From: Prinsepia uniflora
Taxonomy: Eukaryota; Streptophyta; Magnoliopsida; Rosales; Rosaceae
DNA length: 64,000 nucleotides
Reading direction: 5' to 3'
Assembly (NCBI GenBank): GCA_032719365.1
Contig: CM064873.1
Coordinates: 7,784,501-7,848,500 of the forward strand
A program made the position numbers and the translations under genes. Position 1 is the stretch's first letter; each line of letters begins with the position of its first letter. Below are positions 48,785 through 58,078 of this stretch, one piece after another. The notes beneath the pieces were generated by a model, which saw nothing but the letters and a program-made list of their open reading frames with translations, did not search any database and was not told the DNA's origin.

Positions 48785-50578
48785 TCAGGGGGTGAAGGTG
48801 ATGTCAAACTCGCTGAGTTCGATGGACCATTTGAGGAGCCAACCGGAAGTGTCCGGTTTTTGTAGCACTTGGCGGAGTGGGCGATTGGTCAGGACGATAA
48901 TGGTATGGGCCTGGAAGTATGGCCGGAGCTTCATGGAAGAAGTGATCAGAGAAAAAACAAGTTTTTCAAGGTCAGTGTACCTAGTTTCTGCGTCATGTAA
49001 TGCTCGGCTAACATAGTAGACAGGATGCTCAGCGCCCTCGGTCCGTCTGATTAGGACAGAGCTGACAGCGGAGTTGGAGGTCGACAGATACATGACGAGG
49101 GGTTCTCCAGTCTCTGGTTGGGAGAGTAAAGGTGCACGACTCATGTATGCTTTTAGCTCGGTGAAGGCTTTGTCGCACTCCTCGGTCCAGGTAATGTGTT
49201 TGGACCGAGCCTTGAGGGCCTTGAAGAAGAGGACGCACTGGTCGGTTGCCTTTGAAATTAACCGGGTCAGCGCGGTGACACGGCTGGTCAGGCTCTGGAT
49301 CTCCTTCTGGGTATAAGGGACCTTCATGTTCAGGAGTGCTTGTATCTTCTCGGGATTGGCTTTGATGACGCGCTGGTTGATCATGAATCCGAGGAATTTT
49401 CCCGAACCGACCCCAAAAACACACTTCGCCGGACTGAGGCGCATCCAGAATTTTTTGAGGACCGAGAACATGCAAGTGAGATTGGGGATGTGTTGGTCGG
49501 CCGTCTTGCTTTTGACCAGCATATCTTCCACATAGACCTCCACGGTTTTGCCGATCTGGTCGGCGAACATGTAGTTGACTAATCGCTGGTAGGTAGCCCC
49601 AACATTTTTTACACCGAAGGGCATCACGTTGTAGCAATACAAGCCCTGGTAGGTGCAGAAAGTGGTGTGGATCTGGTCTGCGGAGTGCATGAATATCTTA
49701 TTGTACCCCCAGTAAGCATCCATGAAGCTGAGGAGTTCGTGCCCGGTAGTAGCGTCGACCAGCTGATCGATTTTGGGCAATGAGAAGTTGTCATGGAGGC
49801 ATGCCTTGTTTAAGTCGGTGAAGTCGATGCATATGTGCCACGCCCCTGAGGGCTTCTTAACCAGGACTACGATAGCCACCCAGACGACATATACGGCCTT
49901 ACGGATAAAGTGGATAGTGCTGAGCTTGACAATTTCGGCCTTCATGGCCTCGGTCCGCTCGACATCGTATATGCGGCGCTTTTGCTCCACTGGTTTGAAT
50001 TTCGGGTTGATGCTCAGACGGTGGAAGATGACGTCGGTCGAGATGTCGGGCATGTCTGTGTAGGACCATGCGAAGACCTCTGCGTTATCGCGCAGGAACC
50101 TGATCAGGTCGGCGCGTAGAGCTGGGCTCAGTGTAGTGCCAATTTTGACCTTCCTGTTGGCGAAGTCATGCGAGAAGATGACCTTCTCTACCTCCTCAAT
50201 CGGCTGAGGGTGCGGTGCGGTAGAGTGGTTGCGAGGGTCCTCGATCTGCCCGTCGCGTAGATGTTGGGAAACCTGGGGATCAACTTGGTCGGCCTCCTAA
50301 GCGAACTCAGTAACGGCTAAAGTTTCTGCGGGCTCGTTGAAAGCATTTCCAGTGAGAGTGGTGGAGTTGCAGGTTTGAGCTGCCATTTGGTCTCCACGGA
50401 CTTGTCCGATTCCCATGGAGGTTTGGAACTTCATAAGGAGGAGTTGGGTGGAGACAACGGCTCAGAGCTGGTTGATAAGTCTGCGGCCCAGGATGACGTT
50501 GTACGCGTTCGAGCAATCAACCACAAGAAAGGGAGCCAGAACGATTGCGCGCTTTGGGTTCTCGCCGACCGTGATAGG
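48785..50578 (-). pseudogene. Tat protease tail, reverse transcriptase and RT-linked RNase H
   Basis: On the minus strand from 50578: NLPITVGENPKRAIVLAPFL and CSNAYNVILGRRLINQL, the C-terminal end of the protease. A linker (EVEKVIFSHDFANRKVKIGT) with one stop near 50297 follows. From about 50053 to 48785 the RT and RNase H frame is open for 422 codons: WHICIDFTDLNKAC, SFMDAYWGYNKIFMHSADQI, VMPFGVKNVGATYQRLVNYM, VEVYVEDMLVKSK and VYYVSRALHDAETRYTDLEK. The catalytic box reads YVED where family members have YVDD, so activity is doubtful even where the frame is open. The first protease part and most of gag are missing; a solo LTR without target duplication sits exactly there. Confidence 0.9.
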
Positions 50579-50583
50579 CAGGT

Positions 50584-53429
50584 TGACAAGACCCATCCCG
50601 ATTATCCCTCGATAGTCATGAAGGATCCTGCTCCCGTCTGACAATAACTCTAAAGTGCCAAAAGTAACCTTACCTATATACATATACAACACGACAAACG
50701 ACAGACATTGTCAGACAAGGGATAGTTAAGTTTTACAGGACCGTTGACATTACAAGTTTTAACTAGTCAACAGGTTCACAGAGCATAGGTAATATTACAA
50801 GTAGGGATCAAAATCCTACTCTGTAAGGTGTCTGAGTGCGCAACGGTCTACTTATTCCTCTGCCTCGTTACTAGCCCATGTACCTGTGCACTGGCCTGGA
50901 GGGTAAATAAAACATTAAAGGTGTGAGTGGACAAAAATAAAGCTTTAGAAATACATTTATGGAAAATCCAAATACATTCTTACCCTCCAGTTTCTCAAAC
51001 ATGCATGCATATTATAAAACATGAGTAGTAATGTGAGATCAATCAAGTATGAATAGTGGTCCAATAAAATCAAAACATGTTTTCCCATAGTCCATAAAAC
51101 TCATATTTATCAAATCAATTCAAGCTATAAAGTATCTAGACACAAAGATCAATAAATCATAAATACCACCAATTCTGAATATCCAAGTAACCCGTCACGA
51201 TATCAATGCAACGCGTGCAAACTCGGGTGTCTCATGTCCGAGTACCTCCCCAGGATCTACGACGTCTGGGGTGATATCATCTCCAGGATCTACGACGTCT
51301 TGAGGATATCATCATAATCTCACACTCCTGAGATTGAGCCTCCCTCGGAGCTACTCATCTCTAGGCAGTGGATCGTGACTACTCCAGGATCTACGACGTA
51401 TGGAGGAGACTATCAAATCACAGAGGATGGTATATGTGGAACAGTCATCAAATCCAATACTCTCATTTGAAAACCATTTATGTCTCAAATCAAGTCAAAA
51501 ACATTTCAATAGGGCATATGCCCGAAACATAGCTTTTACAAAGCAAGTTCCACAAATCCATCATAAAACAGTGTCTAGAATTCACTTTATAAATCAAAAT
51601 CATCAATTTAATCATATTCACATGTGACTCCAAATCCGAGTCAAAATCACTATCCAATTGGGTCTCAAGCCCAAAATATCATTTTCACGCAAATCCATGC
51701 AATTGCAACCTCAGTTGCCATTTTCACATAAATCCATAAAATACATTCAAAGGGCATTATAAATCCATCAAATCAATCCCTGACTCATAATCCGAGTCAA
51801 AATCAATCTCAAATCTCGGGCCTTCGCCCAAAACAACAATTTCACAAGTTTCTCGAAAATCGTGCCCATCAAATAATATAATAATCCATAAAATCGATAA
51901 ATCATCATATCACAATATCAATCCAGTCAAATAAATTCAAATCACATAAGAAAGCATTTAAAACATATATGCATGCATTTTAGGTAGAAAACAAAAGTCC
52001 ACTCACACACCGTCCAGATTGTTCAGTCTCGAGCTGTTCGTTCTCTTCCGACATCCTAGGAATATTCCGGCCTGTCAAACAAAGTAATTTAAAGTTACTA
52101 GGTTATCACATACCCTCACATACGAATTCCGTAATCGTCGGAATTTAATAATATTATTTAAACATAAACTATACGCTTCAGGTACTCAAAACTACTCCGA
52201 ATCCATATCTGATTGACCCGAAACCAACGCCAATAGGTAAGTATCATCGAGAATATTAAAAAGTATGTTAGACCCATCCTCAGAAACCCAGCCACGTGCC
52301 CTCACGCGCAGCCGCAAGTGGCTGCGCGTGAAAGCCACGCGCTTTGCACATTACTGCTACAGTACCGTCCCTTCCACCTGGTTGTCTGATAAACGGGCCG
52401 TGAACCAGCGATACGACCCGGTAATTTCTTCACCAATTCGACCTTAATTTCTTCCATTCTTTCATCTAATTCCATCTAACCCATCTTAATTTAGGTTCTG
52501 TAAACTTAATTGCTTCAATTACGACCTTAATCCTTATATCCCACGATGAACTTTCAAACGGGTTTCATTATCGGGTTCACTCAATTCGTCCCAGTTTTTC
52601 AAATTAATTGACACATGAAGCATCGTGAGAGTGAAATAAACATTTATACATAATCAATTACACAAGTTCTTACCTCCAGCTATTCGAACCCAAGCTCAAT
52701 TTTGAGTAGAAATTGGAGCTTCTGTTCTTGCTCAAAACAGCATCAATTCCCCTCGTTTTTGTTGTGTATTGGTTCGAAATGATCTCAGAAGGTTGAATCC
52801 AATCTCAAATTTGATCCTTGATGCTTACAACTTTCAATTTGAATTTTTCACTTTGTTTTTCAAATTCTCGAATACGGGTTTTCAATTATCCTCTTGGTCC
52901 CTCGTTTTATCCTTCTGTTTTCTTGCTCTACTCCTCTCAATTCTCCAGGTTTCTCAGGGTTTTTCAAACAGTTGCTTGTTGGATCGAAGGAGATCATGTC
53001 CTCTGTTTTGTCTTTTGTTTTTCCTTTTGAATTATCATTTGAAATGATAATGAACGGTTAAGTCTCACCCGTGGCACTTCAACCACTAAGCCTTCATTTA
53101 AAGTGAAATATGTCACTAGTGGGTGGCATGAGACATCACCTTTGTGACTCAGCCAAATTTTTTCATTTGACCATTTTGCCCTTCATTTGTCAAATTATCA
53201 ATTTACCCTTGACCTTGGCAGACCCGTAACTTTGGCATCCAAGCTCCGTTTTCGACGTGCCACCTGTCTACGGACTCAACGTCTCGAGACCTACACAATG
53301 GTCCTCGAAAAATGTACAAAAAGTATTCCAAATAAAAAGTCAACATTTAACCACATCCCTCCAAGGGTAAAAACGTCATTTTATATATTATTTTATAATT
53401 TACATTATTTGGATTTTAGGGGCGTTACA
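50584..53429 (-). mobile_element. solo LTR without target duplication, replacing Tat gag/protease
   Basis: 2846 bp from TGACAAGACCCATCCC to GGGGCGTTACA, related to the TR-GAG LTRs (shared blocks such as AAAGGTGTGAGTGGAC and ATATATGCATGCAT). The five bases before it (CAGGT) and after it (CCTCG) differ, unlike every other insertion in the window. It joins the start of Tat gag (right) to the tail of protease (left). I infer recombination between LTRs of two separate insertions, one in gag and one in protease. Confidence 0.85.
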
Positions 53430-53841
53430 CCTCGCGAGCATCGCGGTAGATCCTGGTGCCCTGTGCTCCTTTTCCAGGAATGACCAAGAGTTTCTGGCCC
53501 TTCTCGGTTGGCACGGCCATGGTCGCGGCCTTGGTTTTGTCGGCAGCTCGTCGGATCCTTTTGGCTCGTTCTGCGCATTCGGCCACCACGAGGTCAGCCT
53601 GACGGATTTCATCCTGAGCGCAGCGAGCGTTTAGCTTGACCTGAGCGACCTGTAGCTGGGCCACGACCTCGGTGTACTGCCCGCTGAGATCGATATAGCG
53701 TGCCTCGGCCTGAGAGACATTGGCCCTGATTTCAGCCATGTCGCGTTGTAGCTTTTCCAACGCCCGGAGCACCTCAGGGGAGGTGTCCCTTGGCCCTCGA
53801 CCGGGCATGGGTGTGACTTCGCCATCGACGTTGTCCTGCAT
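53430..53841 (-). pseudogene. Tat gag N-terminal fragment
   Basis: The minus-strand ATG at 53841, 65 bp inside the primer site, opens about 137 open codons: MQDNVDGEVTPMPGRGPRD, an alpha-helical stretch (VLRALEKLQRDMAEIRANVS; YTEVVAQLQVAQVKLNARC) and ECAERAKRIRRAADKTK. This is the coiled N-terminus seen before the gag domain in Tat elements. The frame ends where the solo LTR begins; the gag domain and zinc knuckle are absent from the window. Confidence 0.8.
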
Positions 53842-53904
53842 GCTGGAAGATGGGAGGGTAACGATGTTTTAGGCTCGGTATAGTGGAGGGCAAACTTAGT
53901 CAGT

Positions 53905-53925
53905 TTCCCACAGACGGCGTCAAAC
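53905..53925 (-). promoter_or_regulatory. Tat primer-binding site
   Basis: The minus strand from the LTR edge reads GTTTGACGCCGTCTGTGGGA, a frequent Tat-type primer site. It differs from the initiator-Met sites of the Tekay-like elements. Confidence 0.75.
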
Positions 53926-54553
53926 TGTTGATGCACAAAATATGCCAACTTAGGGAACGAATGTTGCTCTGCCACGTGCCCTGTGTAGACCTGAAAATGA
54001 AGGAAACTGGTCGGTCGGTCAGAGTATTGGTACTGGTGTGGTACCAGCTCAAAGGTACTCCGACGCCCAAGTCAGTAGTCGATCTAAGGTGTAGGGTGAG
54101 TGGTGGAAAGTAAACTGTAAAAGTAGTAGTGAACAGTAATTTGCTTAGTTACCTTTGTACAAAAAATGGACCCCCTTTATATGGGTGTGGTGAATATAAT
54201 ATTTATATTCTCCCGATGTGGGACAAATGTCAATTGCTGTGGGATTGACACGTGGAGGTGCCATCCAGACCCGACTAGGGTTTGTTCGCATGAGTGGGCC
54301 TGGACCCCTTGGGCTTGTACTAGGCGGTATTGTTGGGCCGATTCACCGACGAACAGGGGCTAAGCCTCCAGAGTCGGCCAGTGGCATGGTGTCAGAAGAG
54401 GGCTGGGCCTCTAGGTCGGTCTGGGCCGACATGCCGAGCAGGGCAGAGGGCTGGGCCTCCAAGATTGGTCCGGATTGGTACTGTTTTGGTAATGGGCTGG
54501 GCCTATAGTCAGTATGGGCTTCATGCTCGGTTTGGGCCGATATGATATGAACA
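53926..54553 (-). repeat. Tat 5' LTR
   Basis: 628 bp, partner of 27001-27628. It is followed by CCTGT (54554-54558), the right target duplication. Confidence 0.93.
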
Positions 54554-54558
54554 CCTGT

Positions 54559-55045
54559 AAATCCCACTTCTGTATGGTCGAGATTTGCTTCAAACCTTCC
54601 TTGAAATCCACAAAACGGGAAACAATTAAGAATCAGATACGAACAAAAAAGAGTAAGGTAATTATGCAAGAACATAGAGGAGGAGGTACCTGTAAGATTT
54701 GGGTGGTGTTGTGAAGGAAAGAAGAATTAAAAGCTAAAATGACTGGAAGTGGGAAATATAGGTAGTGGATAATGGAGAAGGAGACGCCGCCGGTTCTCCT
54801 TATAATTATCATTGTATCTGTCTGATTTGTTAACCATTGTGACTAAGTGAAAGGGATCGCGTCCCACTCTCACGCCAACTAACTTGCAACCGCCACCACA
54901 ACCAGTTAAGATGGTAGTTATCATAAATCTCATCTTCACCAATCAAGATGGTAATTATCATTTAGGTGTTGTAAGAGAAGGAGACGAAGACAAAGAAGGA
55001 TTGAGGGAGCCAAAGTGCCATTATTACTTTTGAATTTAACAGTGA
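54559..55045. other. right flank of the Tat insertion, no gene assigned
   Basis: Low-copy looking sequence. One minus-strand frame here stays open across the reconstructed Tat insertion site (see findings), but no protein family is recognised. Confidence 0.5.
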
Positions 55046-56310
55046 GTTAAATAAAAAGGAAAAATTGTTATTATAGTCCCTAAATTTTATCCTAATGTTA
55101 ACTACGGTTTCTGAACTTCATTATTAGTAGCAAGGTCCCTGAAATATACCAAAATATATACTAATCATCCCTCCGTTAAAATGTTAACGAAATTATGTTA
55201 AAATTAAGGGTATAATTGTCTTTTTGATGTTCAACAAAATTCATTGTTTTTTACTAACTGTTGTTAAAATCTATGAACTTTACCCTAATGTTAGTTATGG
55301 TTCCTGAACTTTATTATTAGTAGTAAAAGTCCATGAACTACACCCAAATGTAATTGTTAATAACTATTAACTTATAAATTGGTACAAATCTTTCACCAAT
55401 ATTTCTAAAACACTTACAACTAATAACATAACGCAAAATTCAACACAAGTTACACAAAACCGGTGAACGGAGAGGTAAGTGTATCGACTTTCCATATTTA
55501 CAGTATCTAGCGGTAGAAACAATATTTAATATTTAGGGTAAAAACTAAAAATAACTTTCCATATACTATTTGTGGATAAGCATACAGAAGAAGAAACAAA
55601 TGGCAAAAATCAAAATCACTGTTATGAATTTGGACCATTATTTCTAATGGTACAAATCTTTCACCAATATTTCTAAAACCTCTACAAATAATAACATAAC
55701 GCAAAATTCAACATAAGTTACACAAAACCAGTGAACGGAGAGGTAAATGTATCGCCTTTCCATATTCATAGTATCCAGCAGCAAAAACAATATTTAATAC
55801 TTAGGGTAAAAACTAAAAATAACTCTCCATCTACTATTTGTGGATAAGTATAAAGAAGAAGCAACAAATGGCAAAAATCAAAATCACTGTTATGAATTTG
55901 GGCCATTATGGTATTTACCAAATTGCCAACCAGTGGAGTTGAGTGCTTTGAAAATGAATTCACCACTAACAGAAAAGGTTAACATTTTAATAGAGGGATG
56001 ATTAGTATATATTTGGATATAGTTCAGGGATCTTTACTACTAATAATAAAGTTTATGGACCATAATTAACATTAGGGTAAAATTTAGGGACTATAGCAAC
56101 AATTAGTAAAAAAATGGAATTTTGTTGAACAGTAAAAAGACAATCATATCCTTAATTTTAATAGAATTTCGTTAACATTTTAGCGGAGGGATGATTAGTA
56201 TACATTTGGGTATAGTTTAAGAATTTTTGCTACTAATAATAAAGTTTAAAGATCATAGCTAACATTAGAGCAAAGTTTAGGGATTATAGCAATAAATTTT
56301 CCTAATAAAA
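55046..56310. mobile_element. foldback element with ~300-bp inverted arms
   Basis: The left arm (about 55046-55360) contains two repeats around ACTATRGTTNCTGAACTTNATTATTAG; the right arm (about 55975-56310) is its inverted complement (CTACTAATAATAAAGTTTA..., AACATTAGGGTAAAATTTAGGGA). The ends AAAAATTGTTATTATAGTCC and the complement of GGATTATAGCAATAAATTTTCC pair well. The core is the tandem repeat listed next. No coding frame and no clear target duplication. Long arms and lack of a transposase suggest a foldback or MITE-type DNA element; its family is not known. Confidence 0.65.
55381..55912. repeat. tandem repeat, 268-bp period, two copies
   Basis: GGTACAAATCTTTCACCAAT starts at 55381, and the same block starts again at 55649. 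The two copies stay alignable to GTTATGAATTTGGRCCATTAT. Confidence 0.85.
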
Positions 56311-56495
56311 ATGACGAAAAAATGGCAACTTGAAGAGAAAAGAGGATTTCGGAGAGCAGTATAAAATCGAATTCAGGATCCATTTTGAGAAAAAAAATCA
56401 ATATTCATGGAGTATTTGAGTAAAAAAACTTTTTTTCTATTTAGAGGTACATTTTCTTCATTTTGCAGTTACGTATGAAAGATCATGTGCCTAGT

Positions 56496-57571
56496 CATTG
56501 ATGAAAATATCGGTAAATATCGCCGAAATTTCGGTATTTTAACTTGGTGGCACATAAGAAGGGGGAAAGAAATTCGACAAAATATCGAACAATTGTCTTA
56601 TTTTGAGCCCACAGATCCTTTCCTAAGATCAAAACGATGAAAATGCACTATTAATTTGTGAAAATCGGACGTAAAACGAGAGAGATTAAGTCAGGTCATG
56701 CCGCCAGGTCGAAAAACCCGAGTTGCAGACCCGACTAAGGTTAGGGATGACTGGTAATGTGTATACTTATATATTAAACGATGTTAAATAACAATAATGA
56801 AGTGTAGCAGAGATGGCATTTGCTGTTTTTGGGGTTAAGTTTGGGGGGTCACGGGTTCTACCCCCTGTCCAATTGCAGTTTTTTTTTTCTCTTTTCCTTT
56901 TTATTCATTTTTTCCAGTTTTTTTTTTCTCTCCCTTTTTATTCATTTTTTTTCTCTAGTTTTTCCCCCTCCCTTTTTATTCATTTTTCCCAATTTCTTTT
57001 CCCCTCCCTCGTTATTCATTTTTTCCAATTCCCCGCACCCTTCCCCTTATTCATTTTTTCCAATTTTTCAACAAAGGTTGGTTTTTTTTTGGTTTCATTT
57101 TTGTCCAATTTTAAATATATTCATTATTTCCAATTTTTTAACAAAGTTTGGTCATATTTTTTCATCTTTTTTTTCCAATTTTAAATATTTTAAATTTATT
57201 TTATCATTTTTCTTACAATGAATTTTTCTATGTTTATTGTTATGTTTTTAAATATTTTAACTTTTAATTATAGTAACTCACTTCAATTTATAGTTATATT
57301 TAAGATTTTATATTATTAGTTATCGTCAGAATCATATTACATCATATTATTCATCATATATTTATTATATCAAAGTTATTTTATAATTTTATCAGTTATA
57401 TATAACTATCATTGAGCACTTAAGATTTTCCCAAAATTTCATTCCAAATTTACAATTTTTAGATTGAATTTCTATTATTTTTGTTTACCGTAAATAATAT
57501 CGATATCGATATTTGAGGCGAGATATCCGTAAATTTGACTGGTGATATATCTGTCGATATTTTCAACCTTG
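56496..57571 (-). mobile_element. ~1-kb non-autonomous TIR transposon, copy 2 (hAT-like)
   Basis: Inverted copy of 24324-25332. The ends are CATTGATGAAAATATCG and the complement CAAGGTTGAAAATATCG. Flanks are GTGCCTAGT (56487-56495) and GTGCCTACT (57572-57580), one mismatch in nine. It shares the tRNA-like box region (56801-56877) and the CT-rich tandem segment (56877-57075; units around CTTTTTATTCATTTTTTCC). The flanks differ from copy 1, so the two are independent insertions. No transposase; open frames in the CT-rich part are artefacts. Confidence 0.75.
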
Positions 57572-57580
57572 GTGCCTACT

Positions 57581-58078
57581 GAATAGTGCGAGTGTGCCCT
57601 TAACAAAAAAAAACACACAGCAAATTCAGTTTTAGGTGTGGAACAACGAAAATTGGAACCATTTCTAAATAGATTTTCCCGGAAAATGCGTGGAAAAGAA
57701 AAAAGAGAGTAAATATTCCAACAATTCGCCTTCAACCGCGTGCACAACGCATCCTCCCACCAGTTGGGAAATAGAAGATTAACAGAGACATGGACCCGCA
57801 CTTATCCGTACAAGAGAGACCCCCATTGGAGGGTGACATACACGCGCGTATGATTGAGTGTGGGGGACAAGATTGAACATTTTGTAGAAGTGCATTCTTC
57901 ATTGATTATGGTTCGGTCTGAAATTTCCAAATTTTGCCCCTAACGAGTAAAGGCCCCCTCGATAAGTAGTCCACAACCTCCTGCTTTAATCGCTCACCCT
58001 CTCAGTACCTCACTGACTTCTTTATCTCATTTTCTCACCTACTTTCTGTTCGTTTCCCGGGATAATTAGAAGGAAAAA
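57581..58078 (+). promoter_or_regulatory. upstream region of the expansin gene
   Basis: About 500 bp between the transposon and the start codon. The last 100 bases are CT-rich (ACCTCACTGACTTCTTTATC), like a plant 5' leader. I find no clear TATA box, and the exact start of transcription is unknown. Confidence 0.4.

Larger units (their letters stand above)
27001..54553 (-). mobile_element. Tat-like Ty3/Gypsy element with antisense extra ORF, split by three insertions
   Basis: Two 628-bp LTRs (27001-27628 and 53926-54553) and a perfect 5-bp duplication, CCTGT (26996-27000 and 54554-54558), define the element. It lies on the minus strand: primer site and gag start are next to the right LTR and the polypurine tract next to the left one. 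Removing the inserts (30435-41904, 44747-47969, 50584-53429) leaves about 10 kb. Order on the minus strand: gag start, [gag body and protease start missing], protease tail, RT, RNase H, integrase, then an oppositely oriented extra ORF, then the 3' LTR. The LTRs differ at about 51 of 628 positions by hand count, so it is much older than the Copia element. Confidence 0.94.

Noticed and set aside
24316..57580. A single composite transposon bounded by the two inverted ~1-kb elements
   Set aside because: Each copy has its own, different target duplication, so they moved separately.
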